Positions 35,304 through 44,312 are shown, numbered from the stretch's first letter. The stretch: 64,000 nt of DNA from Bdellovibrio sp. ArHS (GCF_000786105.1 NZ_JTEV01000018.1:59170-123169); one strand, 5' to 3'. Notes: generated by a model not told the origin, from the letters alone. Numbers and translations: made by a program.

Positions 35304-36309
35304 ACCAAAGCTCCTGCGCTTTCTGCGCGCACTCTTTTTCCCATTCGCCATTCATCTGCGCCCAAGCCTGCGGGGACGCGACAGCCCGAATTAAAAATTC
35401 CATCAAAGTGTTGTGGCGACGGAGCGTGCGGCGATGGCGATGCCCTTTCAAAGGATTGAAGGGACCGTCTGAACGAAAAATTTGCCATGGATTCTTTTTA
35501 ACCCACATCCACGACCCCATCTCCAGACACAGCGGCAGATATTTCTGCTCAGGTGACGCGACTTTCAAATGCTCGTCGTAAATATAATCCCACAGATCGC
35601 CGTGGGTGGTGTAACTTTGCGCTTGCGGTTCCACGCGATAAAAGTGATGCGGATAGGTCCGCTCCAGCAGATCCTTCAAAGAATAAGCTAAAGGAAGATC
35701 TGGGAAAGGTTTTATGGTTTTAGCATAAGGAAACCACAGCCTATCCTGAAAACCAAAACCCGAGTGCAGGTCCAAAGTCACCGCCAACGGACTGTCTTTG
35801 ATCTCGTTCTGCACGGCTTGCACCAAAGCCTGTGCCTCGATCTCCATCGGCTGATCGACAGGCCCCCGATACCAGGGTAGTTTTGCACTCAAACGATGCC
35901 CACCCACCCAGCGCGCTGGATTGTCGCCCTCGACGGGAGCATTGCGCATCAAATCGACGCCGTGGGGATTGGACCTTGTTTTGCGATAGATGCCTACGGG
36001 ATTCACCGTCGGAATGAAAAAGACGCGAATGTTTTGCAGCGTGGTCTGCACTGTTTTATCCCAGGTCACCAATTCGGCCAAAGAATTCATCAAGGCCACA
36101 CAGACTTGCGCACCGATGCGCTCAAGCCCATGCACGCCTCCCACAAAACCTAAGACGGGCGCCTGCGGATGGTTGCTACCGAAAGAAATTTTATAGATCG
36201 GAAACCGCACATTATCGGCTTCGCTATATGCCAGTATTTCCGATCGCACCGAGGTTCCCAAATCCTGGATTCGCTTTTCAATTTGTTGAATTTCAGGAAG
36301 AGTGTTCAT
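35290..36309 (-). CDS. M14 family zinc carboxypeptidase
   Basis: A 339-residue protein with the M14 zinc site: GGVHGLER (His60, Glu63), LDLHSG (His182), and catalytic Glu263 in LCLEMGS. NPVGIYRKTRSNPHGVDLMRN provides the substrate-binding Arg/Asn elements. It has no signal peptide, so it is cytoplasmic; this fits the branch of M14 proteins that includes murein tripeptide amidase MpaA and succinylglutamate desuccinylase-like enzymes. In a predator, a role in recycling prey peptides is an inference. Operon with the alpha/beta hydrolase. Confidence 0.85.
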   Translation of the reverse strand: MNTLPEIQQIEKRIQDLGTSVRSEILAYSEADNVRFPIYKISFGSNHPQAPVLGFVGGVHGLERIGAQVCVALMNSLAELVTWDKTVQTTLQNIRVFFIPTVNPVGIYRKTRSNPHGVDLMRNAPVEGDNPARWVGGHRLSAKLPWYRGPVDQPMEIEAQALVQAVQNEIKDSPLAVTLDLHSGFGFQDRLWFPYAKTIKPFPDLPLAYSLKDLLERTYPHHFYRVEPQAQSYTTHGDLWDYIYDEHLKVASPEQKYLPLCLEMGSWMWVKKNPWQIFRSDGPFNPLKGHRHRRTLRRHNTLMEFLIRAVASPQAWAQMNGEWEKECAQKAQELWYGTK

Positions 36310-36427
36310 AGGCTCCTATTGTTGGCTAATCGTGTGCGCTCTCCAACGCATAACGCTTAAAGCCATTGAAGGGTCATTGCACCTCGATTCTAAGAAGAGT
36401 AACCTTCGTTTATCAGGAGAACAAGTT

Positions 36428-37231
36428 ATGATGAGTCTAGAAACTCTGCTTCAAAAAATGTGGATCGACTATTGCGAACTCAACCCTGCCGCAAAACGCA
36501 TTCATGACATCTTGGCTGCAGAAGGTGAAACTGTACTGAACGACCACATCGCTTTGCGAACATTCAATCATCCGCGTTTGGGAATTGAATCCCTGGCTCA
36601 ACACTTCAAAAAATTCGGCTATGTTGAAAAAGGGGATTACACTTTTGTTGAAAAGAAGCTTTTTGCGAAACATTACCAACACCCCAATGAAGACATGCCA
36701 AAAATCTTCATCAGTGAACTAGAGCTTGAAAAAGTGTCTCCATTCATTCGCGAAACCGTCAACAAATTGGTCGAGCAATTACCTGATTCTTTAATCCAGA
36801 GTGAAACTTTTCCGATGTGTGGTCGTCCTTGGAAAGTCAGTTATGAATTGTACGCTCAGTTGGCCAAAGAAAGTGAATATGCTTCCTGGGTGGCCGCGTA
36901 TGGTTTCCGCCCCAACCATTTCACCGTGAATATCAATAAGCTTAAAAAGTTTCCGGATATTTTGGCCCTGAACGATTTTATAAAAAGCCAAGGCTACACT
37001 CTGAACAAATCCGGCGGCGAGGTGAAAGGCACACCTGCGGATTACCTTGAGCAAAGCTCGACCATGGCGTCAGAAATTCCCGTCAAATTTGACGATGGCA
37101 GTATGCACAACATTCCCGGTTGTTATTATGAATTTGCCAAACGTTATCCTTTGGCTGATGGCAAGTTGTATCAAGGATTTGTCGCGAAGTCTGCTGACAA
37201 GATTTTTGAAAGTACGAATAAGGCCACTTAA
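36428..37231 (+). CDS. DUF1338 (HglS-like) 2-oxoglutarate-type dioxygenase-family protein
   Basis: A 267-residue protein from ATG 36428 (AGGAGA 7-9 nt upstream). It matches DUF1338: LNDHIALRTFN (metal His40), FRPNHFTVN (second His) and CYYEFAKRYP near the end. HglS, the characterised member, converts 2-oxoadipate to D-2-hydroxyglutarate in lysine breakdown using Fe(II). This protein is shorter than HglS (~460), like the compact members found in many proteobacteria, and has no lysine catabolic neighbours. Role uncertain. Its stop abuts the converging HD-GYP gene. Confidence 0.8.
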   Translation: MMSLETLLQKMWIDYCELNPAAKRIHDILAAEGETVLNDHIALRTFNHPRLGIESLAQHFKKFGYVEKGDYTFVEKKLFAKHYQHPNEDMPKIFISELELEKVSPFIRETVNKLVEQLPDSLIQSETFPMCGRPWKVSYELYAQLAKESEYASWVAAYGFRPNHFTVNINKLKKFPDILALNDFIKSQGYTLNKSGGEVKGTPADYLEQSSTMASEIPVKFDDGSMHNIPGCYYEFAKRYPLADGKLYQGFVAKSADKIFESTNKAT

Positions 37232-37879
37232 CTAAGCGGCCCCGCGGATCAGTTTTTCGAAAGTTTCTCTGTCCGATTCTTGCTGGCCCCAATGCTTGTG
37301 GGCCTGCAGGAAAGTCTGCACCAACTGGGGATCAAATTGAGTTCCCGAACATCGTTTTAGCTCTGCATACACCACTTCCAAAGGAAGTCCTTTACGATAG
37401 GCGCGCGTTTCAGACATCGCGTCGTAGGTATCTACAACAAGAATGATCCTTGCTAAAAGTGGCACCTCGTCACCGCGCTTTTTATCGGGGTAACCGGTAC
37501 CATCCACCCGCTCGTGATGGCCACGAATCGCCGGCAGAATTTCTGAAAAGAAGGTATGTCGAGAAAGGGGCTTGATAATTTCTTCGCTTAAGACCGGATG
37601 ACTTTGCATCACCAAATGCTCTTGATCATCCAGCTTTCCCGGCTTCGCAATAATGCTTTGAGGAACACCGATTTTACCAATGTCGTGAAAAAGACCCGCG
37701 AACTCGGCAAGCTTTTGCTGATATTCGTTAAGACCCGCATCGCGCGCCAACTTACGCGACATCTCACCGACTCGACAGCAGTGCGCATACGTCGCCGGAT
37801 CAACGGCTTTCAATGATTGCATGAGTGCCTGCGCCGACTCGTAAGCCCACGCCGGAATGTCTCCCCATGAAGACGACAT
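37232..37879 (-). CDS. Stand-alone HD-GYP domain protein, cyclic-di-GMP phosphodiesterase
   Basis: A 215-residue protein that is almost only an HD-GYP domain. All motifs are intact: HCCRVGEMSRKLA, LFHDIGKIGVP, SHPVLSEEII, HHERVDGTGYP and VVDTYDAMSETRAYR, so it should hydrolyse cyclic-di-GMP (to pGpG/GMP). There is no sensory domain, so control is by expression or by partner binding. Cyclic-di-GMP governs the predatory cycle in Bdellovibrio. Compare the degenerate copy at 41997-43343. Confidence 0.88.
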   Translation of the reverse strand: MSSSWGDIPAWAYESAQALMQSLKAVDPATYAHCCRVGEMSRKLARDAGLNEYQQKLAEFAGLFHDIGKIGVPQSIIAKPGKLDDQEHLVMQSHPVLSEEIIKPLSRHTFFSEILPAIRGHHERVDGTGYPDKKRGDEVPLLARIILVVDTYDAMSETRAYRKGLPLEVVYAELKRCSGTQFDPQLVQTFLQAHKHWGQQESDRETFEKLIRGAA

Positions 37880-38057
37880 ACGGCTCCCTTCTCCCCTGAC
37901 CTCCTATTTTTCGGATTCTGGGAGGTAAAACTTAAATAAAAGAAATTTCCACGTCTCACCCTGGTCCAACTTGAGGTTGACAGTTTGTTGCGTGATTGAA
38001 AGACTTTTCAATGAAAGTGATTCATCTTGAAACAGTTTTAATTCCTGAAAGGTTCCT

Positions 38058-38720
38058 ATGAAAAAGTGGCTTCTTGTCTTGGCGATAATGACTTTTTCTT
38101 CCGCCTCGTTTGCGCAGAAAATCAAAGTGCGCAAAGTGAAAGGCAACCAAGCCGTGATCGAGTTTTCCGGCGGCGCTTTACAACCTGGAAACGTCTATGA
38201 GTTGGCGCCCGATGAATTCGGCGAATCTTCGGCCGTGTCCACGTCCCGCAAATACTTAGTAGGCTTGAGTTTTAATTTTGAAAACACCAAGGCGGATACG
38301 GCCGGCGCCGAGAATGAAACCGACATCAACCTTTTGGGGAAATTTGGCTGGAACTTCGGGACCTATGAAGTGGGACCCTTGATCAGCTATTCCTCAACGG
38401 CTATCGGCAGTGTGACGACGACGACTTACAAATTCGGAGGCTTCGGCGACTATAATATGATTGCCAACACCCCCGGCGAAGCATTCGTTTACGGTTTGGG
38501 GGGCTTTGCTACCATGGGCCAGCGAGACAGCGGAACCGGATCAAAAATTGATGTGATGGATTTCTTCGTAGGACCTTTTGCAAAATGGTTCCCCACTGGA
38601 ACGGGCGTGGGTTTCCGTCTTGATGGCGGCTACATTTATCAAAAAGTTTCCGGCGGCGTCGGTGGTGATGCGACCATAACCGGCCTGTCTTTCACCGCCG
38701 GGATTATTGCCTATTTTTAA
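38058..38720 (+). CDS. Small outer-membrane beta-barrel protein
   Basis: A 220-residue exported protein (signal peptide MKKWLLVLAIMTFSSASFA). After a short N-terminal domain (KIKVRKVKGNQAVIEFSGG with GNVYEL, a small SH3-like beta unit) the rest is an eight-strand-type barrel, ending in Phe (GIIAYF), with a YKFGGFGDYNMIANTPGEAFVYG block. It resembles OmpW/OmpA-barrel-like proteins common in Bdellovibrio. AAAGG precedes ATG 38058. A strong terminator follows at 38746, so it is probably a single-gene unit. Confidence 0.78.
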   Translation: MKKWLLVLAIMTFSSASFAQKIKVRKVKGNQAVIEFSGGALQPGNVYELAPDEFGESSAVSTSRKYLVGLSFNFENTKADTAGAENETDINLLGKFGWNFGTYEVGPLISYSSTAIGSVTTTTYKFGGFGDYNMIANTPGEAFVYGLGGFATMGQRDSGTGSKIDVMDFFVGPFAKWFPTGTGVGFRLDGGYIYQKVSGGVGGDATITGLSFTAGIIAYF

Positions 38721-38745
38721 CAAAATCCTGACATACTTCTGCAGA

Positions 38746-38773
38746 GGGGCTCTTGAAGAGCCCCTTTTTTTTT
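38746..38773 (+). terminator. Strong rho-independent terminator
   Basis: Stem GGGGCTC/GAGCCCC (38746-38752 with 38758-38764), 5-nt loop, then nine T. It closes the barrel gene ending at 38720. Confidence 0.92.
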
Positions 38774-38801
38774 AGTATTTGAAGCTAAAAAAGGAAACTG
38801 T

Positions 38802-39629
38802 ATGAAGCCATTCATCATGGCCCTTGGAATGTCCTGGATTCTTCTCTCGACACCAGTTCAAGCTCAAAACTTGGGACTAACACTGCCCAACAGTTCTTGC
38901 TCTTGCACCACCAGCGCACAGGATTCACTGGAAGAACCGCAAAGTTTTAAAAGCGGAAAGTTTCAAGGCCAGTGCATCGACTCTTGTCGCTTCCGTCCAG
39001 CCCGCATTTTAGAAAACCAAAAAGAATTGACTGTAGCCAACATCCTTCATTTTGGCAGCTATTATAAAACCACCCTGAATCTGCAGGACTTCGAAAAAAT
39101 AGAAATGGGCTTTGAAAATTTTCTGCCGGGCATTTCCCATGTGGTTTTACGTTTTACACTTCATGGCAAAGCACCCGCCTTGCGACTGGTCCACCAAACA
39201 GATACCGAGAGACCGCCGGTGTTGGTGCGAACTCTGGTCCTCTCCTCTGAAGGCGTGCCGCCCAAAGATCACAAATACACATTGCTGGAAGCCTATCTGG
39301 GGAATTTTCTTTTGGTGCATCGACTGGTCACCGGTGAGGAATTTACCCGTTGGGTGGCGGAATACAAACATCCCTCGACCTTTCTGCCTTTGATCGTGCC
39401 AGCGGGAAAGGTGGGGAAAATACTTTTAAAAGGAATCCAAGAAAGTGATCAACAACGCCTGCAAAGCGTGTACGCTTTGTTTTCGAATAACTGCGCAACC
39501 AGCGCCTTTCGCTTTTTAGATTCCGAACTGCCTGCAACCAGAAATACCTGGCAACGTCTGCAGGAGGCTCTGCCCATTGCAGGCCCCTTGGGAACGCAAA
39601 GTGCCTTGCGTGAACGAAAACTTTTTTAA
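38802..39629 (+). CDS. Exported DUF4105-like (papain-like fold) protein
   Basis: A 275-residue exported protein (signal peptide MKPFIMALGMSWILLSTPVQA). The C-terminal half has the pattern SNNCATSAFRFLDS, which resembles the conserved NC motif of DUF4105/Lnb-type papain-like domains, in which Cys acts with an earlier His. A Cys-rich N-terminus (SSCSCTTS, CIDSC) may hold disulfides. An enzyme acting on lipids or peptidoglycan in the envelope is possible but not established. It converges with the FIST-like gene, sharing 4 bp at the stops. Confidence 0.6.
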   Translation: MKPFIMALGMSWILLSTPVQAQNLGLTLPNSSCSCTTSAQDSLEEPQSFKSGKFQGQCIDSCRFRPARILENQKELTVANILHFGSYYKTTLNLQDFEKIEMGFENFLPGISHVVLRFTLHGKAPALRLVHQTDTERPPVLVRTLVLSSEGVPPKDHKYTLLEAYLGNFLLVHRLVTGEEFTRWVAEYKHPSTFLPLIVPAGKVGKILLKGIQESDQQRLQSVYALFSNNCATSAFRFLDSELPATRNTWQRLQEALPIAGPLGTQSALRERKLF

Positions 39630-40618
39630 GCAGCGCGATCTTCAAAGGTGACGTAGACCATCGTTTGGTTCAAAAGCATATAAGCGATTTCACCAAACGT
39701 CATCGGGCCTACGATGTCACCGGTCTTCTTTCCTTTAAGATTTGCGTATAAGAAGTTTAGGATACAGTTGCATGAAAAAGTCGGGTTTTGTAAACCCATT
39801 TCCTTCAGAACTTTTTCGAACTCAGCTTCATAGTTATTCACTGGATCTGCGAATTTATATTCTACATCAGAAAAAACCGGCGCATAAAGCTGCACGGTTT
39901 TAGCTTCTTCGTTCAGCGCCATAATACTGACGTTGATCATAGCCCCGGAATAATTCGCCACCATGGGAAGCTGAGTATCGATATTTTTCTCTTTCAGATA
40001 GTCACAAAAATTTCTGGGCTGCCCATTAATACTACACTCCCCCACTTCAAAGCCTGTGCTTTTAAAACGAATCGAGTCACCCTCTCCTTGCTTGAAGAGA
40101 TTCAGAATATTGACCTTGCCGAACTTATTGCTGCGAAGTGCAAGATGCAAAACAATAGCTCGATCAGAATAGGAGGTGCCACTGAAGCCATCGTAGACCT
40201 TGGCCTGCTTGGGAGTTTCGCCAAGCAAGTGAAAGCCACTGACCCAACCCAATAATGGTCTGTCGAACAGTCCCGGAAAGTTAACACACTCTTTGGCAAA
40301 TGCTTTGTGAACCTCGGAAAAGGCAGGAATAATGATAAAAGATGCACCATTTTCCTCATAGTCCTGTGGAATATTCTTAAGATCTGAAGTGTCATAACAA
40401 ATCGCCTTACTGCTGATCACGAAGTCAGGAAGCTCGACCACCTGAATAAGCTGGTTGGTCTCGATGCCGCCCCACTCTGACATAAAATAGGGAATGGTGC
40501 CCCCGATCCAGGCGCCACGAGGGAGCTGACTTAGAAGTAAGTCGTTCCCCGCAAGTAACAGTCTTCTTCCGGACCGAATCATCTGAGCAACTTCATCAAC
40601 ATTAAAAAGTGTTTTCAA
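39626..40618 (-). CDS. FIST-like sensory domain protein
   Basis: A 330-residue soluble protein. I chose TTG 40618, which starts 1 bp after the stop of the upstream small gene with GGGAG at the right distance; earlier in-frame ATGs lie inside that gene. Features of FIST (F-box and intracellular signal transduction) proteins: LLAGNDLLLSQLPRGAWIGG near the N-terminus, and a C-terminal FSCNCILNFLYANLKGKKTG followed by GPMTFGEIAYMLLNQT. FIST proteins are thought to bind small ligands, often amino acids, and often accompany histidine kinases or cyclic-di-GMP enzymes; here a kinase and an HD-GYP-type regulator are divergent neighbours. Confidence 0.55.
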   Translation of the reverse strand: MKTLFNVDEVAQMIRSGRRLLLAGNDLLLSQLPRGAWIGGTIPYFMSEWGGIETNQLIQVVELPDFVISSKAICYDTSDLKNIPQDYEENGASFIIIPAFSEVHKAFAKECVNFPGLFDRPLLGWVSGFHLLGETPKQAKVYDGFSGTSYSDRAIVLHLALRSNKFGKVNILNLFKQGEGDSIRFKSTGFEVGECSINGQPRNFCDYLKEKNIDTQLPMVANYSGAMINVSIMALNEEAKTVQLYAPVFSDVEYKFADPVNNYEAEFEKVLKEMGLQNPTFSCNCILNFLYANLKGKKTGDIVGPMTFGEIAYMLLNQTMVYVTFEDRAA

Positions 40619-40619
40619 G

Positions 40620-40853
40620 TTAGCTCCCTTTCCCAAAGATACATTTAATGTCATCAGAAACTGCATGTTCGTTCTTCTTAAAAAAATCATACGCAATAGT
40701 AACAGCTTCGCCAATCCTCTCGGATGAAGGATCTCCCGCGACCAGTCGTCTGACACGCGTCAGGATCATTTTGCTGGCCAACGCCTGCAAGGGGAGTTCG
40801 TTTTGATTAACGACAAGACTTCGCCAGCGAGGATCATCTTTAGGTGGCAGCAT
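40620..40853 (-). CDS. Small conserved-looking protein upstream of the FIST-like gene
   Basis: A 77-residue soluble protein (MLPPKDDPRWRSLVVNQNEL..., helical, charged, one Cys near the end). The stop is separated by only 1 bp from the TTG start of the FIST-like gene, so the two are coupled. The helical pattern LQALASKMILTRVRRLVAG looks like a small adaptor or dimerisation unit. The ribosome-binding site is weak (AAGTGAA). I do not recognise the family; it may be a partner of the FIST protein. Confidence 0.5.
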   Translation of the reverse strand: MLPPKDDPRWRSLVVNQNELPLQALASKMILTRVRRLVAGDPSSERIGEAVTIAYDFFKKNEHAVSDDIKCIFGKGS

Positions 40854-41016
40854 TTATGATTCACTTTCAAAAAGGTAAAAGTCCTACGTATTCCTATCGG
40901 CCTTATTCCAATAAAGTATATGGAATAAACTCACAACAAGATTACATTCACATGAGAATTCAGAAATAGAATTCAGTACTACCTTGAACGGCCGAAAAGA
41001 CAGGCCAGAGGTTCCC

Positions 41017-42000
41017 ATGAAACCCCATCCCACAGCGATTCTTATTATTATCGCGCTGATAGTTTCGGCGTTACTGATTCAAAGTCTTTTTGTGAGAGAG
41101 GCTCTGATCGACTACATTTTTGACGCTCTTTGTATCTTAATGATCATCTGCTCATTTATTTCTTTGGCCTTATGCCTTCTCTATTTTGAAGTCCAGGGCC
41201 ACGTCAGAAAAAACATTGCTGCTCTAGAAAGCAAAACTCGGGAACTTCAGGAGCAAAAAGGCCTAGCTCTGCAATCCGCGAAAATGTCCGCTCTTGGTGA
41301 AATGGTTGCCGGCATGGCTCATGAAATCAACACACCCTTGGCGGCAATTAAAATGTTTTTATCAGAGGCGATTTATGAACTCGACCATAACAAATCCGAC
41401 TCAACCACTGTCATCAACTATCTTCACAAATCCGACATGACCATCGACCGCATTTCAAAAATCATCAAGGGTCTGAAGACCTTTTCCCGTTCTGGAGAGG
41501 CAGATCCATTTCAGACGTATTCCGTTCAGGAAGCGATTGAGGATGCCATGATTCTTTGTGGCGACCGTTTCAATGTCGATGGGGTCGATCTGCGCTGGGA
41601 AATTCCCGCGGAAACAATCACTATTGAATGTCGGCCGGTGGAAATTACTCAAGTTCTTTTGAATCTAATGGGAAATGCTTTGGACGCCGTCAGCAAGCTA
41701 GAGCAAAAATGGATCGAGCTCAATGTCTCACATACTCCAGACTTTGTACAAATGCGGGTGACCGATTCCGGTCCAGGAATAGACCCTTTGCTTTTGGAAA
41801 AAATATTTCAGCCGTTTTTTACCACGAAGGACGTAGGCAAGGGCACAGGTATTGGATTGAGCGTTTCCATGGGGATCGCCAGGGGGCATAACGGGCGCCT
41901 TTTTATTGATCCGGGACATGTGAACACGAGCTTTGTGATAGAGATCCCCAAAAGACAGGGACTGCGGGTCGAAGACCTTTCTTTAGAAGGTGTTATATGA
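41017..42000 (+). CDS. Membrane sensor histidine kinase
   Basis: A 327-residue kinase from ATG 41017 (AGAGG upstream; a TTG at 40984 is less likely). Two membrane helices (~residues 7-25 and 35-58) with almost no periplasmic loop, so it probably senses from the membrane or cytoplasm. Phospho-acceptor His102 in GMAHEINTPLAAI; N box LLNLMGNALDAV; G1 DSGPGI; F box FQPFFTTK; G2 GTGIGLSVSMGIA. It overlaps the response regulator gene by 4 bp (ATGA), so they form a two-component pair. The FIST-like gene is divergent. Confidence 0.9.
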   Translation: MKPHPTAILIIIALIVSALLIQSLFVREALIDYIFDALCILMIICSFISLALCLLYFEVQGHVRKNIAALESKTRELQEQKGLALQSAKMSALGEMVAGMAHEINTPLAAIKMFLSEAIYELDHNKSDSTTVINYLHKSDMTIDRISKIIKGLKTFSRSGEADPFQTYSVQEAIEDAMILCGDRFNVDGVDLRWEIPAETITIECRPVEITQVLLNLMGNALDAVSKLEQKWIELNVSHTPDFVQMRVTDSGPGIDPLLLEKIFQPFFTTKDVGKGTGIGLSVSMGIARGHNGRLFIDPGHVNTSFVIEIPKRQGLRVEDLSLEGVI

Positions 42001-43343
42001 AAAAGATTCTTTTGGTTGAGGATGATGACTTCTTTCGGTCGGCCGTGAAAGACTTTTTGAACAAATCTTTCGAGGTGCACGAAGCAGAAAACGGACTTCA
42101 TGCCCGCAACCTTCTTTCTGAAAATTTAGATCCCGACATTATTCTTACGGATATAAAAATGCCCAAGATGACCGGCATCGAATTATTGGAATGGGTGCAA
42201 CTCCATAAGCCCTCAATTCCCGTAATTCTTATGACAGGATTTTCCGAGGTTCTGGAGACAAAGCGAGCTCACGACCTGGGTGCCAAAGACTTCATCCCGA
42301 AACCTTTCAAATCGGCCGAGCTTCTAACAAAGCTCAATCGCCTCTTAAGCGGCACCTCGCCGTGGAAAATCGATGATGGAAAAGACGCCGACTTTTGTTC
42401 ACTACCCGTTGAAGACTTTCTGAGCGAAAAAAACACTCAGTACGGCATTTTTGTGAAGGTAGCCGCAGATAAATATATTAAAATCGCTCATCATGGAGGC
42501 AAGATCGCGGAAGAAAAACTGCGCGTCTTTAAAGAAAAAGGCGTGCACTTTCTTTACGTAAAACAGGCGGACTTTGCGAGCATTGTCGGTTTCACAGTGA
42601 ACCTTTCTAAAGTCGTCAATGCCACTGACAGTGTTCAAGATTCCAAAAAATTACGCTTTGTGAAATACACCGGCGGATTGATTGTGCAACAAGCCTTCGT
42701 TCAGGGGACGGACAAGGCTCTTTTTAACAATGCCAAAGATTTTTTAACCTCAAGTGTATCCGTCATCACGGATTCAGATGACGCCATGACAATTCTGGAA
42801 CAACTGAACGATCACAATGATTATCTTTACTCTCACAGCTTGGGTGTCAGTATGTATGCCGTGATGATCGCAAAAAAAATGTCCATCAATTCCCCACAAA
42901 CTCTTTTTAAACTCGCCATGGCAGGTCTGTTTCACAACATCGGCTTTAAAGAGCTTCCTCAAGACGTCTTGCAAAAAAGTCGCTTCAAGCTGACAAAAGA
43001 AGAACGCATGTTGATCGAATCCCACCCGGCACGGGGCAAAGAAATTCTGGAGTCCATTAAAGGCATCCCGACGGACGTGATTCACATGACTTACGAACAT
43101 CATGAGGATTTAATGGGAACGGGGTATCCCCGACGTATTGATAAAAGGAAAATTCATCCCCTGACACGAATCATCTCGACGGCGGATGCGTTTTGCTGCC
43201 TGACGCTAAAAAATCCTGACAATGAGGCCCCTTTGGACGGAAGCTCTGCCGTGTCCCGTTTGCGGGAAACCAAACAGAGTCTGCTGGATCCCGATTGCTT
43301 AAAAAGCCTTACTGCGTTGTTTCCCTTGAAGAAGGTGGCATAA
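41997..43343 (+). CDS. Response regulator with degenerate HD-GYP domain
   Basis: A 448-residue protein. The receiver domain has acidic residues in LVEDDD, phospho-acceptor Asp52 in ILTDIKMPKMTG, LMTG and Lys in FIPKPF. After a linker (~130-270) comes an HD-GYP domain with key substitutions: the HD motif reads GLFHNIGFKELP (Asp to Asn, and the GK Lys lost), and the later DAL/RPYR region reads TADAFCCLTLKNPD. The HHEDLMGTGYP motif is kept. It may be catalytically dead and act as a cyclic-di-GMP or nucleotide sensor. The linker around 180-220 looks structured (FVKVAADKYIKIAHHGGKI), possibly another domain. Confidence 0.82.
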   Translation: MKKILLVEDDDFFRSAVKDFLNKSFEVHEAENGLHARNLLSENLDPDIILTDIKMPKMTGIELLEWVQLHKPSIPVILMTGFSEVLETKRAHDLGAKDFIPKPFKSAELLTKLNRLLSGTSPWKIDDGKDADFCSLPVEDFLSEKNTQYGIFVKVAADKYIKIAHHGGKIAEEKLRVFKEKGVHFLYVKQADFASIVGFTVNLSKVVNATDSVQDSKKLRFVKYTGGLIVQQAFVQGTDKALFNNAKDFLTSSVSVITDSDDAMTILEQLNDHNDYLYSHSLGVSMYAVMIAKKMSINSPQTLFKLAMAGLFHNIGFKELPQDVLQKSRFKLTKEERMLIESHPARGKEILESIKGIPTDVIHMTYEHHEDLMGTGYPRRIDKRKIHPLTRIISTADAFCCLTLKNPDNEAPLDGSSAVSRLRETKQSLLDPDCLKSLTALFPLKKVA

Positions 43344-43346
43344 AAA

Positions 43347-43374
43347 AAGACCCACGTTTTAGCGTGGGTCTTTG
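43347..43374. terminator. Bidirectional terminator
   Basis: Stem AAAGACCCACG/CGTGGGTCTTT (43347-43357 with 43364-43374), 6-nt loop, with an A-run before and a T-rich part after. It lies between the converging HD-GYP-type gene and the glycine-tract lipoprotein gene and can serve both. Confidence 0.8.
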
Positions 43375-43400
43375 GCATTTTTATGAATGCAACTTAGAAA

Positions 43401-44312
43401 TTACCAGTTGAAAGATTCAACGTCGTAACCCCAGTTAGCAAGAGCTTTTTTGTACATGCCCTTCATGAACTTTTGCGCTTGGTGAGGTTTCAAACCAAGT
43501 TCAGAAGCAGATCTGTTCGTGATGTCTTGCATTCCTGCAGAATCACCCAAAGCCAAATCTTTCGCCGCTGCCAAAGCGTCAGAGAACTGAACACCGAATA
43601 CAGCTTTGAATGTTTTGTCCATATCTTTTTCTGAAGTTGTACCACGCTCAGCCGCAGCTACCGCCCAAGAATTCAATGCTGAAGCAACTGCCACCGCTTT
43701 ATCTTGTTTGAAGCCGTATTCTTTCATCAACTTCTCAGAAGCTTTTTTAACAAGCTGTTTGTTCGCGTCAGAGTTCAAAGCCGCGAAGTTTGTGTCTGAA
43801 GCAGACGAGGATGTTTTATCGTTGATTGCTTGACCGTAGTTAGACTCACCTGAGTTGGCATTGTAAAGAACGCCGTTTTTACCCAACCAGTAAGTACCAT
43901 TGCGGATATCTTCCCAGAAGAAGCCTGTTGTTCCTACACCGATAGAAGTTCCACCCACGTAACCAGCAAATTCTGACACGTCAGCGTAGTACTGGAAGTA
44001 ACCAAGATCGTTGTAAACGGCAGCTCGTCCAGAAGAGTCAAATTTAACATACCAAAGATCATCAGAGCCATAACCGTAGTTGTTGTAGTCTGGGTCCTCA
44101 GTCACCGTGATACGAGTTCCGTCAGCGCGCAAGAATGTACAACCTGGAGTTGCTTCTTGAGTCGTACAAACATCGCCGTATACAGTCTCATATGGGTAGT
44201 AAAGTGTGCCGCCACCGCCGCCAGTGCCGCCACCACCACCGCCGCCGCCACCGCAGGCTGCAAAGCTAGTCGCTACTACTGACGCAAGAAGAGTGCGCAA
44301 TACATTTTTCAT
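43401..44312 (-). CDS. Lipoprotein with poly-glycine tether
   Basis: A 303-residue lipoprotein (signal MKNVLRTLLASVVATSFAAC). Directly after the acylated Cys comes a tract of nine Gly, Thr and five more Gly, a flexible tether from the membrane. Residues ~36-170 are Tyr/Gly/Asp-rich and beta-like (YNNYGYGSDDLWYVKF, DLGYFQYYADVSEF), the C-terminal ~130 are helical (ASALNSWAVAAAERG, LGLKPHQAQKFMKGMYKKAL). No family recognised. It is downstream of the subtilisin gene by 53 bp and likely co-transcribed with it. Confidence 0.7.
   Translation of the reverse strand: MKNVLRTLLASVVATSFAACGGGGGGGGGTGGGGGTLYYPYETVYGDVCTTQEATPGCTFLRADGTRITVTEDPDYNNYGYGSDDLWYVKFDSSGRAAVYNDLGYFQYYADVSEFAGYVGGTSIGVGTTGFFWEDIRNGTYWLGKNGVLYNANSGESNYGQAINDKTSSSASDTNFAALNSDANKQLVKKASEKLMKEYGFKQDKAVAVASALNSWAVAAAERGTTSEKDMDKTFKAVFGVQFSDALAAAKDLALGDSAGMQDITNRSASELGLKPHQAQKFMKGMYKKALANWGYDVESFNW

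Noticed and set aside
37904..38146. 80-codon minus-strand frame before the small barrel gene
   Set aside because: Overlaps the start and signal peptide of the barrel gene on the other strand; no ribosome-binding site.
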